Shown here: in pieces, positions 11,281-21,487 of the stretch
Layout of the letters: each line of letters opens with the position of its first letter
Numbering within the stretch: position 1 is the first letter of the stretch
Assembly (NCBI GenBank): GCA_028583605.1
Contig: CM053337.1
Location: forward strand, 26,770,162-26,834,161
Source: Dastarcus helophoroides
Taxonomy: Eukaryota > Arthropoda > Insecta > Coleoptera > Bothrideridae
Direction: 5' to 3'
Length of the DNA stretch: 64,000 nucleotides
Notes under the pieces: generated by a model
Told to the model about the DNA's origin: nothing
The model's input: only the letters and a program-made list of their open reading frames with translations
Database searches by the model: none
Position numbers and translations under genes: made by a program

Positions 11281-13190
11281 TTACACTGTTTTTACTAATA
11301 GTTTTCTAATAAATCGCTCAGTAATTGCCCTAATCTCGGAATTATTATTGGAGCAGATGTTTATTTCACCGACGAAACAAGCAATCTGCAGTTGCAATTG
11401 TAGCTTTAATAATAATATATTATGCGAAATTCGGTCAAATGCTTTACTGATGTTGGTGTAGATAACATCGACTTGCTTCGGCTGGTCTAGAGTTTCAGCT
11501 AAAAATTGAGTCACACATGCCCGGTTCGATGCGGTTGATCTTCCGGGTACCAAGCCATGCTGATTTTCACTTATTTGCAGAGACTAAATAGACTGAACCT
11601 AACACGGTAAGCAGTGAAGCAAGCGAATGCCTAGCTCCATCTAGCTCGCAATGCCCTCTTATTATTTGACAGACCTTTGCGAAGATAACATCGGTTTTTT
11701 TTTAAAGAAAATGGGCTGTAAATATGGGGAAGTGTATTGTGGATCATTGTTGAAACCTCAGTGAACACATTAGTGAAGGAAAATCAAGAATTTCATTCTT
11801 TGGGTACGTAAAAATAAAATATATAAATATTCAATTATCGGCGTGCGCGCGTCGCCATTTCACTGCAATGCAATCATGACGTGTTTACAGCATCGGCTTA
11901 ACAATATTGTACACAGGCGTCGCGTATTGAAAGAAAATTATTTTACTATTAAACCAAGATGTCTTTGAAAATAGTTCTCCTGAACTTTTACCAAAAAGCA
12001 CTTATAAAAATTATCCTATTGGTCCAAAAGCCCCTAATTCTAAAGTTTCATCTAAATCGTTAGAACCGTTACGCGGCAAGTTTCGTATTTATAAATTTTA
12101 CTTAATCCGACCATATCAAAGAGTAGTGGAATGCACCTCCTCACTTCCCCGGATTTTAGCTTCAACTGTACGCATGAGACAACATTGAAACGTTCAGTCT
12201 ATTTAGTCTCTGCTTATTTGGGGTTTTAGGGAAAAAACCAGCGGGTCATAGACATCGAATATTTTCGCGAAAACAGATAGTATTGAAATTGGTCTAAAAT
12301 TTTCGACTTGTGTGGTGTCTCCATCCTTGTGTATGGGGCAGACTTTACATTCCTTGCGTTGCTTGGGGAGGACTGCAAAATTTAGGCTCAAGTTAAATAT
12401 GTGGATTAGTGGTTCAGCCAAAACTTCTGCACAGTCCTTAACAAGAAAAGTTGGAATAAGGTCAAAGCCACATGAATCGTTATTTTTAAGATTTATTATA
12501 TATTTTTAAACTATGCAAGTTTTAATATCCGGAGTGGATGCAAATGGATTGCTACAAAATTCATTACTGCAGCATCCAGGTAATGGTTGAATAGGGTCGG
12601 AAAATATCGATGAAATGTAATTAGTGAAACAATTCACAACAGTCTGCGGAACGGTGTATATATCTCCATTAAATGACATTTCTCATGGAATAGACGTTCT
12701 CTCTTTCTTGTTTCTAACGAATTTGCAGAAATTTTTTGGATTGGTTTTTAAAGATGTCTGCGTCCTGGTTGGGAAGTTTTTGTAAGCTAAGCGACTCAAT
12801 TTTTTTGTCTTAATTGCGAAAATATGGTGCTATCATTAATATTTTTAGATTTTGTAGTGTTTGTATTTTAGATTTAGTGTTCTTTTCAAGTCTGGAGAAA
12901 ACCATTTGGAGTAATTGCTCTTGTGACCCCCAAGTAATGGGATATATCGATTCAGTAGCTGATAAATACGAGAGTAAAAATCCTTGCATGCTTCATTAAC
13001 GTCTTGATGTGCATATAGAAATGACCAATCAACACCCAATATGTCGTTATATAGTGCAATGAAATCGACCTTTTCGAAGTAATAATGTTTATTAACCGAG
13101 GAAAACGTTTTTGTTTTTGTCGTATTGGATTTTAACACCTGTTTCAAGAGATGGATAATAATTGTCTTCTTTCTTGTTACCACTCCTAGC
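11281..13190 (-). pseudogene. CR1/Jockey-like LINE, endonuclease-RT linker and RT N-terminal half, interrupted
   Basis: Read on the minus strand from 13183: a linker with SKWFSPDLKRTLNLKYKHYK, then across a frameshift NNDSCGFDLIPTFLVKDC, IFNLSLNFAVLPKQRK, CKVCPIHKDGDTTQ and VENFRPISILSVFAKIFD (RT fingers), and after the inserted MITE HGLVPGRSTASN and VDVIYTNISKAFDRI (palm; the first catalytic Asp of the usual DFSKAFD is Asn). Homology ends near 11281, before the YxDD box, so the 3' half is lost. The reading frame of the RT is cut at 12213 by a hAT MITE (11578-12212) and resumes in the same frame once one target duplication is discounted, so the LINE was there first. Confidence 0.85.
11578..12212. 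mobile_element. hAT-type MITE, 635 bp, with perfect TIRs and TSD
   Basis: The ends are 21-bp perfect inverted repeats beginning CAGAGACTAAATAGAC (11578-11598 and 12192-12212). They are flanked by the identical 8-bp sequence CTTATTTG at 11570-11577 and 12213-12220. An 8-bp duplication and a CAGAG start are hallmarks of the hAT superfamily. The interior has no transposase trace, so it is non-autonomous. It sits inside the RT of the minus-strand LINE. Confidence 0.93.
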
Positions 13191-15379
13191 CTACAAACAG
13201 CTATTTAAATACCAATATTACCAAAAATATTGAAAATACGTTTGTTAATGTCTGTTACCGTCTAATAATATTATTATATCATAGTTATCCAGGATATGCC
13301 CCAACTAACACTGTTGTAATCGGCGGTGTAGATTCCGGGCAGACCTTAGGTCTATTTAGAATTCATCCGGCAATTAAATCTGCTTGATTCCCATTATAAT
13401 CTGGGACAAATTGGACATGCCTTCTTAAGTGCACACCCAAATAATTCCGTCCGAGAACTATGAGATAACAAGTAACTATTGTTCCTTTAACAATAATACG
13501 TTGTCGCCAAGGATTTAATTGAATTCCTAACTGCTACTGGTATTTAGACAAGCAATAACAAACCATAATTCCAATAAGAATGACAAAAAACACACACAAA
13601 GTGGCATTTGGTAATCTTCCGCCCTGGGAATGCCGAGAAATGGAGGTCGAGAAATAAATTATTTACCAGGCTTGAGGTTCAGAGGAAATAACAAAGTTAT
13701 ATTCGGGATTACATCCCTAACACATGTCCATCAATGTCACCCTCAAAAATACAACTTGCATATAAAATCTGAACATCTTAATATTGCATCAAAAATATTC
13801 TTGCCTAAGCTGTCTTCTACCAAAGCATTGTTTAAATGATGTAGAAGCATTAAATATTTATTGATGTAAAATGATGATCTCCGGAAATAAATTGAAAGTT
13901 TTGGGTCATTTACACGCATTTACTTTTTTTTTGAATCACTTTCCTATACATTTCAATGCATATTCTCCTTTTCTTCCATATTTGGCCATTCAAAGCATAT
14001 ACATGCAGCGAAATAGAATGTAAGTTTTATATATCGGGAAAATACGCCCTGGAATATCTAAAAGTTAAACTCAGAAGTTTTACTTCTACCTCACTATCGC
14101 GGAACGTATTGTCAATTTTATATCGAAGCGATGGAGTCTTTCTCCCAAATGCAAGTAGTTTGCTTCCATCATAAATCCAAAATATAAAATTTGAAATTCA
14201 TAGAAGTACAAATTCTTTTTCCGTTTTTACCCTTAGATATATATTTTATCATTCACCCTATTGAATACAGCACGTAACTTAGTCGACGAAATTACGTCAA
14301 CTTGGGGCTTGTAAAAAAGGCGGTCGACAATGAAAATTAAAATGTTCACAAAGCTATTTGCTTTTACCCAATGGAAAATTTATGCATCTCCCATGTAAAT
14401 AATTATAACTTTTAACTACACCATTATTCTGAAAGCGTCTCGCAGTCGACCATAACACCTTAATTATCTATTCATCTTAATAGACTGAAAGCTCTGTTTT
14501 TCAGCGCGAAAATGAGAAACAGTTCATCTTTAATAAAATACTTGCGTCAGAGGACGTAATTACGTTCCCGGAAATGTGACGAGAGAAACTGCAGATAATT
14601 TAATTTGCTAGTATAAAGGCTATCCGGTTTGCAAGTATCCAGAAGCCAAATCCGTTCATAACGATGACGATATAAAGAGCTTGAGTGATTTTTGTTTTTA
14701 ATTCACCGAGTTATGTTCATTATACAGGATGCTTTAATCATAATGTCATTTACCTTACCTTATATTCGAAAGTGTTAGTAAAGATCGAAAATTAAAAAAA
14801 TATATTCGACCTTAAAAATGAGGGGCAAATGAATTCATAAATTGCCTCTTAAACATCGTTAGTGATATTTAGTAAGTGGTTTAATACATATATGCAGGTC
14901 AACAGACGCTTATAAGTTTATTACATTACCAGCTGCATAGATCAGGCTGACTGACGATATTGGCCATATAATTTATTTCCAATTCCACACACTTGAAACT
15001 AATATGAAAATAGTTAATTGCAAATTAATATTCAGTGACGAATTATTTTACATCGGAGCATAATAAACATTTGTTTGACCATTAAGTTGTTGTTTATGAA
15101 AAATATATTCGAACGGCGGATTTCCTAACATAGCCCAAATCATAGTAGGTGTACTACGCACAGCAATACTCAAATATCTATTTTACCAAACTATTTGAAA
15201 ATTTAAGGAGAGAAAAGACAATTTATCTGTAAACAAAAAGAACGTTGTTTAAAAATGTTAAAAAATTTCCCTCACGAGGCTCAGAACTAGTTATCAGAAA
15301 ATATATATACTATTAGCCACTTCATAACACTTGCACCAATTTTTTTTTAAACTATTCGGTGCTATATTTCTCATTTTAA
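13191..15379. other. No gene recognised
   Basis: More than 2 kb of mixed AT-rich sequence without array pattern, terminal repeats or coding motifs. A sequence ttatacaggatgc near 14722 resembles the outer end of the small MITE at 57983-58160 but no partner end was found. Confidence 0.5.
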
Positions 15380-15749
15380 AATGTTTAATACATTTGCAAA
15401 ATCCCCATTTTTGAAAATTTGATTTTTTTGATAATTTTGCAATGAAAATTTTGACTTTTCAAAAATTTGCCCCTTTTGTGAATTCCTACTTTTTAAAAAA
15501 TGTCAACATTTAGAGATTTAAAATCTAAATTTAAATCTAAACCTATCTAAAAAATAAAAAGTGTTGGGAAAAAGACGATGAAATTTGCACTTTTAAGGTC
15601 GAAATTTTGAGAAAAATTTTTGAAGAATTCGAAAGTAAAATAATTAATATAATTGTTTTCAAAATACAAACGTTTTTTTAGACTTTGACCTACTTTCCAA
15701 GTTTTGATTCGTTATTAAAATTTGGATGTACTTAAGAAGAAAAATCGGG
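15380..15749 (+). repeat. AT-rich degenerate array flanking the hAT-type element
   Basis: Short array of aaaatttgacttttcaaaaatttgcc-like words immediately left of the element at 15758. It belongs to the same sequence class as the arrays inside the hAT-type elements. Confidence 0.5.
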
Positions 15750-15757
15750 ACCCTTAT

Positions 15758-18700
15758 CAGGGCTTTGAACCGGTACTAAACCAAAAACCGGAAACCGAAA
15801 AAAAACCGTTATTCTTGTAGCAACGAAAACGGAGCAGAACCGGAAAAAATAATAACGGTATATTTCGGTTCGTTGAACTTGTATGTTCTTACTCTTACCC
15901 TTCTTACCCTAAAGTTTGAGATTTTTTTAGAAATTTCCTTTTCAAAATTTTACACAAATTTATGCAACTTTCATCTCAAAATTACGAGTTTACTTTAAAG
16001 TACATTTTTTTGAAAGTTTAATTAGAAACTTACAATTTTCACTTTTTCTTAGAAAATGTTAATTTTATTCTCAAAATTTCAAGTCAAATTACATTTTAAA
16101 TTGTATAACTTCAATATTCCTTTATCAAAATTTTCAGCTCTTTTTTGAAATTTGGACCATTTTATCCAAATATTTCTTTTCTTTTCCTAAAATTTCGAGT
16201 TTAAAATAAAAATTTTATGTGCCATTGTAAATATGGATACAAGAAGTGAAGTCTTTTTCATTGAAGCCCAGTTTCCTAGCAATTTTATTTGCAAGTTCGA
16301 ATTTTTTCGAAAATTTCAACTTTTTCTTCGAAACAAGTTTTGCTTTTTTCTCTCAAACTTGGATTTTCCCTTTTATAATCTGATACCCTTAAATTTCACT
16401 TCAATTTCAATATGCCATTTTTTTTCGAAATTTCAAATTCAAATGATTATTTTACGATGCCAACTTCATAAAACTTCCCAAAATTCCTGGATTTAGCTTT
16501 TATTTCTCAAAATTTGAGATAAAATCTCGCTATTTGTAATTTTTTCTAGAAATTGGAAATTTCAGAAAAAAATTTAGGAGAAAAATACAACATCTATATT
16601 CCAATTTAAAGCCAGGATCTTGAAATTGAAGTCGAAATTTTGAGGGTAAACTGGAAACAATAACATGTTAGAAAATGTCTAATTCAAACTTCTAATTTTT
16701 ATCTGGTTTTGTTAACGCTATATTTGACTTTTTTCTTAAAATTTCGACCTTAGCCTCGAAGCTCCGATTTTGTTTTGGAATTGTTTGGAATTTTGGCAGC
16801 TTTAAAATCGAAATTTAGCCAAGTTTTAAATTCGCTTTGTAAAATTCTTTCAAAATTTAAAAATTGACAATTTGGAAAATTACATTCTTCAGCAAAATTA
16901 AAAAATTTCTGAAATTGGCGAATTATAAAAATATGTCGAAGTTATCACAAAAACTTGAACTTTTGAAAAAAAAATGTAAATTTTGAAAAAACTTTAAATT
17001 TTGAATGAAGCTATATTTAACTTCGAAAAGAGTCCCAATTTTGATGACAAAAGGTAAAAATTTTCATAAAAGATTAAAATCCTGAAAAAATATAAATATT
17101 TCAAAAAGTTGCACTTTTGAAAGTAAACATTTTCGAAAAAAAGTCGGAATTATCAAAAAAAGAAGTTAAGACTTTGAGAAATAGTAAAACGTTTAAACTA
17201 AAGTGAAAATTTTCAAAAAAAAGTAAAGGTTTTTATAAGAAAAATGTTCTAACATAATCATACTATAAAAATCCAAAATTTGAAAAAAAATTAAAATTTT
17301 AAGAAAAAAAATTTTAGAGTTGTCAACTTTTTAACAAGAAGTCAAAATTTTGAAAATAAGTAACAATTTTCCAAAAAAATTAAAATTAAATTCGGGAAAA
17401 GTCAAAATTTTGATGATAAAAGGTCGAAATTTATAAAAAAAATCTAAATTCTAAAAAAGGTTCGAAAATATTAAAAATGTCAAAATTTTAAGAAATATTT
17501 AATTTTTCAAAAAACAAAAATGAAAGGGAAAGTTCAGTTTACTACATAAAAGCCGAAACGTTAAAAAAGAGTCGAAATTAAAAAAAAAGCCTTAGTTTTC
17601 AAAAATGATCAAAGCTTTGAGAAATTGTCAAAAATTGCACCAAAAATTTTAAAAAACTCGGTTGAAGTTTTTAAAAGTCAGTTCTTCAGCATCATTAAAC
17701 TTACAGCAAAAATCAAAATTTTGATAAAAAAAATAACATTTTGGAGAAAAGATCAAAAATATGTTTAAAGATTTTAAAAAATTTAGAATTTGGAAAATAA
17801 ATTAAATATCCCAAAGAAAGGTCAAACTAAAAAAGTCTTGCAATTAAAAAAATAAATAAACATTTGAAAACAATGGAAGTTAAAAAAAAGAACATTTGAA
17901 TTTCAAAGTTTTCAAAATATAAAGACGAAATGCTTTAAAGAAATCGAAATTCGAAAAGTAATCATTTTTAGAAAGTCAGAATTTTGCGAAAAAGTAAATA
18001 TTGAAAATAAGTTGAATAAAAAAAACAAACACTCGAGAGAGTCGATATTTGCCAAAAGTTTAAACTTTGAAAAAATTTTAATTTTCAAAAAAAATTGAAA
18101 TGTTTTGAAAATATCGAATTTAAAATTAGTTAGATTTGCAAAAAAAAGATGAAATTGCGAGTCTGAAATTTCTGATATTTACCAAAATAAGGTCAAACAT
18201 TCAAACTTCGAATCAATTCCATATATTCAAAAAAAATTGAAATTTTCAAATAATAAAATCTTTAACAAGAACAAAGTTTACAAAAGTAAAATGCTCAAAA
18301 AAAAAATCAAAACCAACCAAATAAGACAGAATTCTGAGGAATTTAAAATATTCAAAAAATCAAAATTTTAAAAAAATTCGAAATTTTCAAAATCAAGTTA
18401 AAATTTCGAAAATTTGGAAGTCAAACGAGAAAAGATTGACTTTGTGAAAAGGTGGGTTTTTATTGTCGAAATTTTCGAAATAAGACATAATTTTCAATTA
18501 AAATTGAATTCTTCAGAAAAGTCGAAACTTTCAAAAGAAAAAGGAAAGGTCTTTTTTCACCTAGACAAAAGCGCGGATATCAGTTAATTTTTTTTACAAA
18601 GTTTGAGGTTTTTTTAAAGTTTGAACCCAAAATAAACCCAGAGTTTCAGCGTGAAATTTTTAAATTCGAAAAATCGAGAAATATTTTTTTTAAATTTTAA

Positions 18701-18870
18701 GCATTACCATTTAAATAAAAGCTTTTAAGATGAGTTATCCAGAACTGAACCGAAAACCAGAAAAAACCGCTATTTTTATCGGAACGAAAACCGAAATGAA
18801 ACCAATATGATTTTTTTCCCGGAACGAAAACCGAAAACTATAACGAGAAAAATAGTGGTTCGATGCCCTG
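15758..18870. mobile_element. hAT-type non-autonomous element filled with AT-rich arrays
   Basis: The left end reads CAGGGCTTTGAACCGG and the right end, reverse complemented, CAGGGCATCGAACCAC; both continue into sub-terminal sequence rich in aaccgaaaaccg-type words (15790-15890; 18735-18850), a style typical of hAT termini. Flanks are acccttat on the left and cttatatt on the right; only CTTAT is shared, so the 8-bp duplication is not intact. The interior is T-rich periodic sequence to about 16800 and A-rich periodic sequence from about 16850 to 18560. No transposase trace. Confidence 0.7.
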
Positions 18871-19859
18871 CTTATATTCTCTTTCTCCTGTCTGTCGCAA
18901 AGAGGTTTTTGTCGAAAACTTGGTAATGTAAAAATTTGAAATTTTACAGAGCGTTAGTTCTTGATGTCCCACGCAAACACTACCAGTCAACGATTAAAAA
19001 AATAAAATGTTTTAAAATAAAATGGGTCTCCGAAAAATCAAGTTTTAGTTACAATATTGTATAAAGTATCATTTGAAAGAGCTACCTCTAAGAATCCCAT
19101 TTTTTTATAAATTTCTGGTCCAATTGTGTCTTAAAGATACAGCTCGAAATGTGTCAGAAATGATCGCCCCCCCCCCCCACCCCATCTGTTCTTTAAGGTT
19201 TCTAAAGCTAAAATTTAGATTTTAATAGAATTGGTACATATTGGGCCATGGATTATTGGAATACTGCAAGTTCTCTGGATATTGTAATAGTTGTTGAGAA
19301 AAAAAAATATTTTATGGAAAAATAGGTGCTTGCATTCTAAGGCTTTTTGGCTCATATAATAAAATTTTTATTCAAATAAAAAGCTTGATTTAGCTGAAGA
19401 ATAAAATGCAGATCAAATTTGTCCGTAACACTATTTCATTTAGATAAATGGTTTTGGAGTTAGCATTAGTTAACACAATGCAGTAATTGCGGTTATAATC
19501 AAACATTTTAGCGAGACCGAGGCGATCTCATAAATTGTGTTGGTCCGACTTCTTGCAAATTGCGAATGAATACTTTTTATCTAAGACATTATCAACACAG
19601 TTATTAGTTCCGTAAATATTTGGATTGATTGTAGAAAAAAGTGTTTATATCAATTTTTTTTTTTAATTATAAAAGAAGAAAATGTGAATAAAATTTCAAG
19701 TTCATACATAACTAAAGGTGATTTAATTTGGTCTGTTCACTGTTCATTGCAGCAATTGGTACGGGACACTAAAAGTGCGAGCCCGACTCCATTTTGGCAG
19801 AATTATTAAAATTTCGTTTCGTTTGTAATATTCGGATTTTTTTCAGAATTGTAGCGAAA
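18871..19859. other. No gene recognised; contains a C11 run
   Basis: Mixed sequence with a homopolymeric C run near 19167-19178. No repeat boundaries or coding motifs seen. Confidence 0.45.
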
Positions 19860-20681
19860 TGTAATCATTAAGTTTAGTTGGGAATTTTCTAGAAAATTTG
19901 ATAAGGGTAATCGGCCTCGATAAATCAAACAGCAGATAAAAGCTCCAGAAATTTCGGCAAACGATAAGCCTTATGTATACAAGAGATACGCGAGGCCATT
20001 GAAATTCAAAATGTCCCCAAAACCATCAGCAGAGACGACGGTTACATGCTTTCCTCCATCTGAAAACCAACCATCGGAAATCTTCGGGAGTGATCGCGCA
20101 GACGAATGATATAAGTATAAACTTTTCCTTTCTTTCTTTCCTCTCAGAAAAGTTTCGCCTCTGGTATGGTGGACATACTGAGTTACCATGCTATTCTGTC
20201 TAAACTTTCTTATCCTTTGTACCAAATTTTCAATTCAGAAGAGTTTCGCCTCTGATATGGTGGACATACTGAGTTAACGTGTTCTGATGTTTTGAAATTG
20301 GATCCTTTTTTCATTTTTCATTTTTGCATATTTCCTTTTATTTTGTTTCTTTGTTCTTGAAGAAGCCCCCGATGATGGTGGACGAACACTTTTAGTAGTT
20401 CTTTCACACGGTCCAATCCTTGAAAAAGTATATCCTGTACTGACTCTGGTCGTGGAAGCCTTCGTTATGATAAGCCTTATCTACCAAATTCTTCTAGAAC
20501 CCGGACCGGGACCTATATAAGGCGGTCGCTTTTCCCTCAGTCAAGTAGTTCAAATTCAATGAATAACTTAGTTAATTAAACAGTGTTAGTGTATTGCAAT
20601 TTTAGTGCTCCGAGTCCAGTTTTGAAATAAAGTGCTTACAATTCATCGCGTATTAATCATTCGGACCGATAACGCGCGACA
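19860..20681 (+). mobile_element. Solo Ty3/Gypsy LTR, interrupted by a PLE insertion
   Basis: Starts TGTAATCA and ends CGCGCGACA, like the solo LTR at 25076-25421 (TGTAACAA ... CGCGCAACA). The segment cagcagataaaagctccaga (about 19931) aligns with cggcagataagcgttctaga in that copy, and 20490-20681 aligns with its TATA, polyA and end regions (TATATAA at 20514-20520, AATAAA at 20626-20631). The LTR is split by the PLE fragment at 19975-20468. Without it the LTR is about 316 bp, close to its relatives (332-346 bp). Flanks gaaa and gaat are an imperfect 4-bp duplication. Confidence 0.75.
19975..20468 (+). mobile_element. 5'-truncated Penelope-like element with perfect 12-bp TSD
   Basis: Flanked by identical GATAAGCCTTAT at 19963-19974 and 20469-20480. 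The insert starts in the last codons of the PLE protein (IREAIEIQNVPKTISRDDG, stop at about 20060) and continues through the 3' tail to its end CGTGGAAGCCTTCGTTAT. The tail contains an internal duplication: the block tttcgcctctggtatggtgg (about 20152) recurs about 89 bp later with few changes. 5' truncation plus a target duplication is what target-primed reverse transcription leaves. This copy shows the true 3' terminus of the family. Confidence 0.9.
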
Positions 20682-20689
20682 GAATGTTT

Positions 20690-21290
20690 ACCTCGTTTTT
20701 AAATTTTGTTTTTCTGGCTTGGACTTTTCTCAAAATTTCAGCTTTATACTTGTAAATATAAACTTTTTTAAAAACTTGTTATGTTGTGGTTGCTCTTTTT
20801 GAAAATATTGCATTCGTATGCAATAATTTGAAGTGGAAATCGTATAGAAATTTAAAAAATGTTTTTTTTTATTCTTTTTCTCTTTTGATATTAATTTGGA
20901 ATTACGTTGTCGATATTTAAATAAAGTCTTCCCTAATTTCTAAAAATATAAATTCATAACATTTTAACTAATTGTAAATCTGAAAATTTGAAATTTCAAA
21001 TCAAAATTATGTGAATAATAAAAACATTTAAAAATAAAAAAAAATACTGGTACCAAACCCATAATTCAAAAATAATGTGTTTTCTAAATCGTTTTAAAAT
21101 TTTAATAACTTTTTCTTTAAATTTTCATTTATTTTACAAATTTCGATTCTTTTTTAAACTTCTGACTTTTTTTTTATAAATATTTACTTTTTTGAATTTC
21201 TACTTTGCCTCGAAATTTCAAGACTCTTCCAGTAAATTATTCCTTTTTTGAAAAATCCCAATTTTATCGAAAATTGTGATTTTTTTAATG
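20690..21290 (+). repeat. T-rich degenerate array
   Basis: T-rich periodic sequence of the same class as elsewhere, e.g. ttttcaaatttcgactttt-like words. No terminus identified. Confidence 0.55.
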
Positions 21291-21306
21291 TTGCATTTAT
21301 TCAGTT

Positions 21307-21471
21307 TTTTTTAATTTATTTAACATTTCTTCGGCACAGTTTGGAAATGTTTAAATTTTTATGGTTTGTTGACAATAAAAATTTAAATATTTCCAAACTG
21401 GGCCGAAGAAATGTTAAATAAATTGAAAAAAAACATAATATTTCCGGTCAATAAGAGTCTACCATGAAGAA
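21307..21471 (+). mobile_element. Hairpin SINE-like element, copy 1 (165 bp)
   Basis: Flanked by the identical 16-bp direct repeat ttgcatttattcagtt at 21291-21306 and 21472-21487. The body is an inverted repeat of about 47 bp per arm (about 21312-21360 and 21378-21424; arm core atttcttcggcacagtttgg against ccaaactgggccgaagaaat) with a loop of about 17 bp. It is followed by a unique 3' tail ending gtcaataagagtctaccatg. Two other copies with the same arms and tail lie at 37265-37693 and 37801-37932. No coding capacity. Confidence 0.85.
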
Positions 21472-21487
21472 TTGCATTTATTCAGTT

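Noticed and set aside
19160..19180. Poly-C run as a possible regulatory or terminus signal
   Set aside because: An isolated homopolymer without a partner; could be slippage.
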